Assembly (NCBI GenBank): GCA_937926025.1
Contig: CALANQ010000213.1
Coordinates: 1-10,864 of the forward strand
From: an uncultured Acidimicrobiales bacterium
GTDB lineage: Bacteria; Actinomycetota; Acidimicrobiia; Acidimicrobiales; Iamiaceae
Direction of reading: 5' to 3'
DNA: 10,864 bases
Within the stretch, counting starts at the first letter, position 1, and every line of letters starts with the position of its first letter. Below are positions 1-5,848 of this stretch, piece after piece. The notes below the pieces were generated by a model. It was not told the origin of the DNA, ran no database searches, and saw nothing but the letters and a program-made list of their open reading frames with translations. Both the position numbers and the translations under genes were made by a program.

Positions 1-2372
1 CGCCAGGATCCAGCCGTCGTCGTGGAGGACCTTCACCCCGTCGATGAGCTCGAGGCGGCGGTCCTTGCTGAGCTCCACGAGCGTCCGCATGACCAGGCCC
101 TTCTGCTCCCACGGCGTCACGACGGTCTCGTGGGCGATGTGGGTGCGCGGCAGCGACTCCCGGACCTGGGAGAGCGTGGTGCCCTCCAGGGCCAGCAGCT
201 CGAGGAGCTTCACCAGGGCGGCGCCACCGTCGTAGGCCGGCAGGAACCCGGGGAGGATGAACCCGCCGTCGCCGCTGGCGGCGAACCCGACGCCGGACTC
301 GCTGGCGGCGGCCATGAGCGCGGCGGTGGAGGTCTTGGTGTGCTGGATGCGCACGCCGTGGGGCTCCACCAGCTGCTCGGCCACGGAGCTGGTGTTCACC
401 GGGAGGGCGATGCGGTCCCCCACCAGGTGCCCGGCGACCAGCGACACGAAGGCCAGCCGGGCTTCGTCGTCGGTGAGCTCCTTGCCGGTGTCGTCGATGA
501 GCGTGAGGTGCTCGCCGTCGGTGTCGAGGACGGCCCCCAGGTGGGCGCCGGAGGCCAGCACCAGGGCAGAGACCCGCTGGACGGCCTCGCGCGATCGACG
601 GTGATGGCCTGGCGGGTGGAGGCGTACGGGTTGACCCCGAGGACATCGGCCCCCAGCTTGGCCAGCACGTTGGGCATGACGAACGCGGTGGCGCCGTACC
701 CGTAGTCGATGACCAGCTTGAAGGAGGCGGCCCGGACGACCTCGAGGTCGACCGTCTCGCCGAGGGCCGCCGTGTACTGCTCCAGGGCGCGGGGCGGGAA
801 CCCGATGTCGCCGATCTCGCCGGCCAGCACCCGGCGGAAGTCCTCACGGCCGATGAGGCGCTCGATCTTGCGCTGGGCGTCGGTGGTGATGTCGATGCCG
901 TCGCGGTCGAAGAACCGGATCATCACGGACTGGGAGTCGCCCTCCACCAGGCGGATGGTGACGCCCGCGGTGGCGGCGGGCTGCCGGGTGAGGAACCGGG
1001 TGACCGGGACGGGGGCGACCTCGAGGTCCAGCACGTTGACGCCGCTGGCGTTGAGGCCGGCCATGAACGCCCGCTTCAGCATGCGGGCCGCCCGCGACGA
1101 GTCGCGGGAGGTGATGACGGTGGTGTCCTTGCGCAGGGTGGTGGCGAAGGCCATGGCCACCCGGGCCGCCAGCTCGGGGCTGATGTCGACGTTGGCCAGC
1201 CCGGAGACGCCGTCGCGCCCGAACAGGCTGCGGGCGCCCTTGGACTCCCAGATGATGGACGAGTTGATGGTGGCGCCGGCCTCGACCGTCTTGAACGGGT
1301 AGATCTTCACGCCGGCGCCGACGTGGGCGTCGTCGCCGATGAAGCACTCGTCGCCGATGACGGCGCCGTCGTCGGTGCGAGCGCCGCGCCGCAGGTCGCT
1401 GGCGCGGCCGATGACCGAGCCCCGGATGCGGACGCCCTCGGCCAGGTAGGCGTTGTCGTGGACGACGCTGCGCTCCAGGTCGGCATCGCCGCGGACCCGG
1501 ACGTTGCCGCCCAGCACCGTGTAGTCGCCCAGCCGGGCACCGGCCTCGACCCGGCTGTTCTCGCCGATGATGGCGAAGCCCTCGATCTTGGCGTCGGGGT
1601 GGACCTCGGCCCCCTCCCCGATCCAGACCCCCTGGCCGAACTCGAAGCCGGGCACGTCGACGGTGACGCGCCCGTCCATGACGTCCTTGTGGGCCGACAC
1701 GTAGGACTCCAGCGTGCCGACGTCCTCCCAGTACCCCTCGGCGACGGCGCCGTAGAGGGGCTTGCCGTCGGCCAGGAGGGCGGGGAACACCTCGCTGGAG
1801 AAGTCGACCGGGCGCCCGTCCTCGATGTAGTCGAAGATCTCGGGCTCCAGCACGAAGATGCCGGTGTTGATGGTGTCGCTGAAGACCTGGCCCCACGTGG
1901 GCTTCTCCAGGAAGCGCTCGATGGAGCCGTCCTCCCGGGTGATGACGATGCCGAACTCCAGCGGGTTCTCCACGTGGACGAGGCCGATGGTGGCCATGGC
2001 GCCGCTCTGCTCGTGGAACTCGATGACCTTGCCCAGGTCGATGTCGGTGAGGACGTCGCCGGAGATCACCAGGAACGTCTCGTCCAGCTCGTCCATGGCG
2101 TTGCGCACCGAACCGGCGGTACCGAGCGGCTGGTCCTCGGTGGCGTACACCATCCGCACGCCGAACTCGGAGCCGTCGCCGAAGTAGGTCCGGATCTGGT
2201 TGGCCAGGAACGCCACGGTCACCACCACCTCGGTGATGCCGTGCTGCTTCAGCAGCCCGACGATGTGCTCCATCATCGGGCGGTTCGCCAGGGGGAGCAT
2301 GGGCTTCGGGCAGTTCGAGGTGAGGGGCCGCAGCCGGGTGCCCTCGCCTCCTGCCATGATCACGGCCTTCAT
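1..2372 (-). CDS. Mannose-1-phosphate guanylyltransferase / phosphomutase-like fusion protein, 3' end outside window, frameshifted
   Basis: Predicted cytoplasmic nucleotidyltransferase that would make GDP-mannose (or a related NDP-sugar) from sugar-1-phosphate for envelope glycans. Residues 1-235 are the transferase domain, with GGEGTRLRP (8-16), the KP of CPKP (23-24), SGD with a metal-binding Asp (104-106), FLEKP (154-158) and NTGIFVLEPE (169-178). Residues about 248-375 are hexapeptide repeats of a left-handed beta-helix. From about 400 a phosphohexomutase-like domain follows (TSRDSSRAARM at 421-431). The mutase looks degenerate: I see no TASHNP serine loop, and the DGDGDR metal loop reads DTDGEH. 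The reading frame breaks at 586-594; downstream, the next frame continues the same domain to position 1 (for example HGVRIQHTKTST). I chose ATG 2372 over GTG 2390 because conserved homology begins at MKAVIMAGG and a TAGGTT element lies seven bases upstream. The gene lies 43 bases downstream of the phosphatidyltransferase. The family call is secure; the exact sugar and nucleotide are inferred. Confidence 0.9.
586..594 (-). other. Single-base frameshift in the guanylyltransferase/mutase gene
   Basis: On the minus strand the mutase-like domain reads ...ITVDR in one frame and then EAVQRVSALVLASG... in the next, so adding one base near 589-593 restores one continuous family-like protein. Left uncorrected, the frame ends at a TGA at 396-398 after about 65 residues of low-complexity Pro/Ser/Thr/Trp-rich sequence unlike the family. 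The break sits in GATCGCGCGAG, where a lost C (GATCGCCGCGAG, giving DRREAV) would be the simplest repair. Sequencing or assembly error and a true mutation cannot be told apart here. Confidence 0.85.
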
Positions 2373-2379
2373 GGGTCCG

Positions 2380-2385
2380 AACCTA
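2380..2385 (-). promoter_or_regulatory. TAGGTT -10-like element, leaderless promoter of the guanylyltransferase gene
   Basis: On the minus strand TAGGTT is followed by exactly seven bases and then ATG at 2372. This is the spacing expected when transcription begins at the start codon. No convincing -35 box is seen. The element lies in the 43-base gap after the phosphatidyltransferase stop, so the gene may be expressed both from the upstream unit and on its own. Confidence 0.5.
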
Positions 2386-2415
2386 CCCACCTGGGAGGAC
2401 GGTGCGGACCAACGC

Positions 2416-3060
2416 TCAGCCGGCGGCCGCCTCGGCGGCGGCCCGATCGGCCCGACCGAGCTCCAGCGCCTTGAGCCCGAGGGGCAGGTAGAGGGCCCAC
2501 GAGTAGTAGCTGAGGACGAGGCCCGGGATGCCGAAGCCCCAGGCGATCACCCGGCAGGCATCGGCCTGCGAGAACGCCGCCTCCGAGGCCAGGAACATGG
2601 GGAACGCGACCATGAGGCAGAACGTGCCGGCCTTGCCGAACCAGGTGACGTCGACCCGGCGGGCGCCCATCGCGCCGAGGACGACGGTGGTGATCGCCAC
2701 CACCACCTCGCGCACCAGGATCATCACCGCGAACCAGATGGGGACGGCGCCGTAGGCGAGGATGCCGCCGATCCCGATGAAGAAGAGCAGCCGGTCGGCC
2801 ACCGGATCCAGGATCTTCCCGAGCTTGGACACCTGGTGGTAGTGCCGGGCGATGTAGCCGTCGACCCAGTCGGTGGCACCGAGAGCACCCATGAGCACGG
2901 CGGCGGCCAGGGCGTCGTCCTTGCCGAACAGCAGGTACAGGAACAGCGGCATGCAGAGCAGCCGGATGAGCGAGATGACGTTGGGGATCGTGAGGATCCG
3001 GTCCTCGCCCGCCTCGTCGACGCCCCCGGTGGGTGCGACGGGCACGTTGCTCACAGCCAT
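2416..3060 (-). CDS. CDP-alcohol phosphatidyltransferase family membrane enzyme
   Basis: Integral membrane enzyme that transfers a phosphatidyl group from CDP-diacylglycerol to an alcohol acceptor in phospholipid synthesis. The 214-residue protein carries the complete family signature DxxDGxxAR(x8)GxxxDxxxD: D64, D67-G68, A71-R72, G81, D85 and D89, the residues that hold the divalent metals and CDP. Hydrophobic segments flank it at about 27-45, 48-63, 92-130, 145-162 and 170-195. The TIPNVISLIR stretch (24-33) and KILDPVADR resemble PgsA / cardiolipin-synthase-type members more than mycobacterial phosphatidylinositol synthase, but the acceptor cannot be fixed from sequence. Start choice: ATG 3060 has TAGGCT six bases upstream (leaderless pattern). 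GTG 3054 is an alternative, because GGAGG directly abuts the ATG and would sit six bases before that GTG. The gene is followed by the guanylyltransferase in the same direction, suggesting a shared envelope role. Confidence 0.92.
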   Translation of the reverse strand: MAVSNVPVAPTGGVDEAGEDRILTIPNVISLIRLLCMPLFLYLLFGKDDALAAAVLMGALGATDWVDGYIARHYHQVSKLGKILDPVADRLLFFIGIGGILAYGAVPIWFAVMILVREVVVAITTVVLGAMGARRVDVTWFGKAGTFCLMVAFPMFLASEAAFSQADACRVIAWGFGIPGLVLSYYSWALYLPLGLKALELGRADRAAAEAAAG

Positions 3061-3066
3061 CCTCCG

Positions 3067-3072
3067 AGCCTA
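3067..3072 (-). promoter_or_regulatory. TAGGCT -10-like element of the phosphatidyltransferase gene
   Basis: On the minus strand TAGGCT is followed by CGGAGG and then ATG 3060, a six-base spacing compatible with leaderless transcription. The GGAGG between them could instead serve as a ribosome binding site for GTG 3054. It mirrors the TAGGCT of the divergent HIT gene. Confidence 0.45.
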
Positions 3073-3124
3073 CCGATCGCCCCCGCGGCGGACCGGATGG
3101 GAGTCACCCTCGGCGCATCGTCCC

Positions 3125-3130
3125 TAGGCT
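3125..3130 (+). promoter_or_regulatory. TAGGCT -10-like element, leaderless promoter of the HIT gene
   Basis: TAGGCT is followed by seven bases (CCCCGCC) and ATG 3138. No purine-rich ribosome binding site lies between them, which favours a leaderless transcript. No clear -35 hexamer is visible at 16-18 bases upstream. Confidence 0.5.
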
Positions 3131-3137
3131 CCCCGCC

Positions 3138-3563
3138 ATGCCCACGCTCTTCACCCGCATCATCGACGGCGAGATCCCCGGCCGCTTCGTGTGGAAGGAC
3201 GACACCGGCGTGGCGTTCTCCACCATCGCCCCCATCACGCCGGGCCACACGCTCGTCGTGCCCCGGGCGCAGGTCGACCACTGGATCGACCTCGACGACG
3301 ACGTCGCCGCCCACCTGCTGCTGGTCGGCAAGGCCATCGGCGCGGCGCAGATGGACGCCTTCTCCCCCGCCCGGATCGGCGTGATCATCGCCGGGATGGA
3401 GGTGCCGCACACCCACCTCCACCTCATCCCCATCGAGTCCGAGCGGGACCTGGACTTCGCCCGGGCCGACGGAGCCGCGCCGGCCGATGCGCTGGACGCG
3501 GCGGCGGACCGGCTGCCGGCCGCGCTGGTGGCGCGCGGCCACGAGGCCGCCGTTCACCCCTGA
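3138..3563 (+). CDS. HIT (histidine triad) family protein
   Basis: Small soluble nucleotide-binding protein of the HIT superfamily, whose members hydrolyse or transfer nucleotidyl groups (Hint-type phosphoramidases, Fhit-type dinucleotide hydrolases). The 141-residue product is normal length for a Hint-like protein. It shows the N-terminal FTRIIDGEIPG strand-helix (5-15), PGHTLVVPR (35-43) and the triad HTHLHLIPI (91-99) with H91, H93 and H95; the family's usual GxxxPHxHxH context is present (GMEVPHTHLH). The substrate cannot be predicted. ATG 3138 is chosen because homology starts at MPTLFTRI; an in-frame extension upstream to 3033 would cross the divergent promoter region and looks noncoding. 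It converges on the DUF2079-type gene with a 10-base overlap of their 3' ends. Confidence 0.93.
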   Translation: MPTLFTRIIDGEIPGRFVWKDDTGVAFSTIAPITPGHTLVVPRAQVDHWIDLDDDVAAHLLLVGKAIGAAQMDAFSPARIGVIIAGMEVPHTHLHLIPIESERDLDFARADGAAPADALDAAADRLPAALVARGHEAAVHP

Positions 3564-5104
3564 TCGGTCTGCTCGAGCAGGTAGATGCCCTGCGCCGAGT
3601 AGACGACCTCGAACCCCTCCTCGCCCAGGACGGCCAGCACCCGGCGCTCGTCGGTGGCCCGCCAGAACGGGCGATCGCCGATGGGATCGGTGCCGTTGGT
3701 GTCGAGCAGCACGTAGTCGACGTCCCGGATGCGGCCCTCGAGCCGGTCGTTGCTCAGGGTGGCGCCATCGAGCGGGAGCTCGATGACGTCGGCCCGGTCG
3801 GCCACCAGCGCGGTGGACGACGGTGACACCGCCACCGAGGCCGACCCGTCGATGAGATCGGCGGCCTCCAGGCGGGCGCCGTCGACCGCGTCCCGGCTGC
3901 CCCACGCCCACGGCTGGCGGTACGGCGAGGTGGGCGCCTGGGTCACGAAGAAGAGGGGGGCGCCCGCCAGAAGGGCCCACAGCACCCGGCGGTCCACGTT
4001 GACCCGGGTGACCGACGGCGTGCCGATGCGCTCCAGGGCGTACACGAGGGCGATGAACACGAACGCCAGCGCCGGAGCGATGTGGGCGCCCGCCGGCGAC
4101 AGGTTCACCACGCCGCGCTGGGCCGCGTCCTGCACGGCGGCGTCGGCGATCATGGCCAGCGCCAGGCACGGCAGCGCCCCCGAGAGCCGGCGCGGCGCCA
4201 CCATCGGCAGGAACAGCAGCGGGGCCAGGACCAGCACGAGGAAGATCACGGCCGGCTCCGACAGCAGCTCCGCACCGCGGCTGACCGGGTGGAGCAGCAG
4301 CTCGGGCACCACGGCCAGCGGCCCCGTGGCCCGGGCCACGAACTCGCCTGCGGGCGTGAGCGTCTGGTCCGGCAGCTCCGGACCGACGGCGATGACCGCC
4401 GCCACCGACCAGGCGAGGCCGACCACCGCCGTGATCCAGCCCGGGCGGCGCATCCCCGCGAGGAACAGCACCAGCCCGAGGCCCGCCACCGTCAGCCCCA
4501 GCGACGCCCCGCACGCCAGGACCAGCACCACGCAGGCGGCGTAGCGCTTCCAGTGGCCCCGGCACGCCAGCAGGTAGGCCCACAGCAGCAACGGGAGCGC
4601 CACCGTCTCCGGGTGGAACACGGCGAGGTTGGCCCGGTGGAGCGTGGGGGCCAGCACGTAGGCGACGACCACCACCGACGAGGCCCCCACCCGCAGTCGG
4701 GCCTCCTCCCGGGCGATGCGCCACAGCGGGACGATCCCGGCCGCGACCGCGGCGGCCTGCACCACCACGAAGGCGGCGACCGGCGGCACGAACCGCCCGG
4801 CCCACAGCACCGGCTCGGCCACCAGGGACCACGTCCCCCGCGCCGGATCGACCCCGCCGAGCGGGACCCCGGCCCCGCCGTGCTGGCGGCGCCACGCCGC
4901 CTGGAGCCACGGCCCGAGGCCGCTGCCGCCCTCCAGCGAGCGGATGGCCGCGGCGTCGAGCGCCACGAACACCACGAACGTGATGATGGCGAAGGCCCAG
5001 GGCAGCACCCGGTCCGCCGCCTCGCCGTCGAGGCGTCCCTGCGTGCGCAGGACGGTCCGCCGCCACCGGCGCCGCAGGTCGGACCCGCGGGTCCGTTCCC
5101 TCAC
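3554..5104 (-). CDS. DUF2079-type polytopic membrane protein
   Basis: Predicted inner-membrane protein of 516 residues that I assign to the DUF2079 family by its layout. A basic N-terminus (1-30) precedes a first helix (about 36-56), then an extracytoplasmic stretch, repeated hydrophobic segments to about residue 370 (including a conserved-looking FHPETVALPLLLWAY at 163-177), and a soluble C-terminal domain of roughly 140 residues (starting near RLEAADLIDG) that includes VLLDTNG. DUF2079 proteins resemble GT-C-fold glycosyltransferase-like membrane proteins, but no function is established for this one. The start is GTG 5104, which overlaps the SRAP stop as GTGA; a longer in-frame reading into SRAP is shadow sequence. 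The four-base overlap implies translational coupling to SRAP. A perfect palindrome lies just inside the start. The 3' end overlaps the convergent HIT gene by 10 bases. Confidence 0.8.
   Translation of the reverse strand: MRERTRGSDLRRRWRRTVLRTQGRLDGEAADRVLPWAFAIITFVVFVALDAAAIRSLEGGSGLGPWLQAAWRRQHGGAGVPLGGVDPARGTWSLVAEPVLWAGRFVPPVAAFVVVQAAAVAAGIVPLWRIAREEARLRVGASSVVVVAYVLAPTLHRANLAVFHPETVALPLLLWAYLLACRGHWKRYAACVVLVLACGASLGLTVAGLGLVLFLAGMRRPGWITAVVGLAWSVAAVIAVGPELPDQTLTPAGEFVARATGPLAVVPELLLHPVSRGAELLSEPAVIFLVLVLAPLLFLPMVAPRRLSGALPCLALAMIADAAVQDAAQRGVVNLSPAGAHIAPALAFVFIALVYALERIGTPSVTRVNVDRRVLWALLAGAPLFFVTQAPTSPYRQPWAWGSRDAVDGARLEAADLIDGSASVAVSPSSTALVADRADVIELPLDGATLSNDRLEGRIRDVDYVLLDTNGTDPIGDRPFWRATDERRVLAVLGEEGFEVVYSAQGIYLLEQTDQG
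5080..5095. repeat. Perfect 16-bp palindrome in codons 4-9 of the DUF2079-type gene
   Basis: CGGACCCGCGGGTCCG reads identically on both strands. In the minus-strand mRNA it could fold as a six-pair stem with a CGCG loop, beginning nine bases after the first base of the GTG start. It could affect translation of the coupled gene or be a protein-binding site; it could also be chance in GC-rich coding DNA. Confidence 0.4.
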
Positions 5105-5835
5105 GCTCCCGGGTCTCCCAGGTCGAGCAGGGTCCCCTGGACCGCGGGCGGCTCGACCGGATCGATGAGGTGCGGACCCTGGTTGCGCACGTTGTTGACC
5201 TCGGTGGACACGGGCCGCAGCTGGAGGACGTCGTCGGGCGCCGGCACCAGGAGGCGGGCGAGATCGTCGATGTCCGTGTTGTCGGGGTCCAGCCACTCCT
5301 GCCAGGCGTTGGCCGGCAGCAGCACCGGCATCCGGTCGTGGAGCGACGCCATCAGCTCGTTGGGCGTGGTGGTGATGATGGTGGCCGACCGGAGGCGCTC
5401 GGTGCGATCCCCGTCCGGCGACCGCCAGCTGGCCCACAGCCCGGCGAACGCCAGCGGCTCACCGGTACGGCGGGTGATCAGGTATGGCTGCTTGACCTTC
5501 TGGCCGGGCACGTGGGTCCGCTCGTAGAAGCCGTCGGCGGGCACGATGCACCGCTTGCGGGCGAACGAGTCCTTGAACGCGCCCTTCTCCGCCAGGACGT
5601 CGGCGCGGGCGTTGATCATCTTCGACCCGATCGCCGGCGACTTCGCCCAGAAGGGCACGAGGCCCCAGTGGTGCTCGGCCACCTTGCGCACGCCGTCCTC
5701 CTCGAGGACCACGTAGACGTCGTCGGTGGGGGCCACGTTCCACGACGGCTCCAGCGCCTGCTCGGGCTGCTCGTCGGCGTCGAAGTACTGGGCGATCTCG
5801 TCGGGGGTGGACGAGGAGACGTACCGGCCGCACAT
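5101..5835 (-). CDS. SRAP (SOS response-associated peptidase / YedK-HMCES) family protein
   Basis: Cytoplasmic DNA-protection protein of 244 residues. SRAP proteins bind abasic sites in single-stranded DNA and cross-link through the N-terminal cysteine left after Met removal. Key residues are visible: Cys2 in MCGRYV, N33 in SWNVAPT, WGLVPFWA (57-64), NAR (75-77), E105 in PADGFYE (99-105) and H166 in SLHDRMP (164-170). Cys2, the Asn, the Glu and the His match the catalytic set of the family. Small departures are Arg106 where DGFYEW is more usual and Asp79 after NAR where the family often has Glu (NARxET). ATG 5835 is forced because Cys must be residue 2. It follows the PP-loop gene by 10 bases and overlaps the DUF2079-type gene by four. 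A TAGCGT element seven bases upstream suggests its own leaderless promoter. No LexA-like site was recognised. Confidence 0.95.
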   Translation of the reverse strand: MCGRYVSSSTPDEIAQYFDADEQPEQALEPSWNVAPTDDVYVVLEEDGVRKVAEHHWGLVPFWAKSPAIGSKMINARADVLAEKGAFKDSFARKRCIVPADGFYERTHVPGQKVKQPYLITRRTGEPLAFAGLWASWRSPDGDRTERLRSATIITTTPNELMASLHDRMPVLLPANAWQEWLDPDNTDIDDLARLLVPAPDDVLQLRPVSTEVNNVRNQGPHLIDPVEPPAVQGTLLDLGDPGA

Positions 5836-5842
5836 CCCGTTG

Positions 5843-5848
5843 ACGCTA
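5843..5848 (-). promoter_or_regulatory. TAGCGT -10-like element of the SRAP gene, overlapping the preceding stop codon
   Basis: On the minus strand TAGCGT is followed by seven bases (CAACGGG) and ATG 5835, the leaderless spacing seen elsewhere in the window. Its first three bases are the TAG stop codon of the upstream PP-loop gene, so the two signals share bases. Confidence 0.5.

Noticed and set aside
22..705. Long plus-strand open frame opposite the mutase domain
   Set aside because: Its composition is Gly/Val/Asp/His-rich shadow sequence; the minus strand carries clear phosphomutase-family sequence across the same bases.
2373..2415. Intrinsic terminator between the phosphatidyltransferase and guanylyltransferase genes
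   Set aside because: No hairpin followed by a T tract is visible; the gap is better explained by a promoter hexamer.
1323..2474. 383-residue plus-strand open frame opposite the guanylyltransferase
   Set aside because: It lies antisense to a clear nucleotidyltransferase and beta-helix, with no recognisable domain and no plausible start context. Long antisense frames are expected at this GC content.
3051..5066. 671-residue minus-strand frame overlapping the DUF2079-type gene
   Set aside because: It is an Arg/Gly/Pro-rich out-of-frame translation covering parts of two oppositely oriented genes; the DUF2079 frame shows proper membrane helices.
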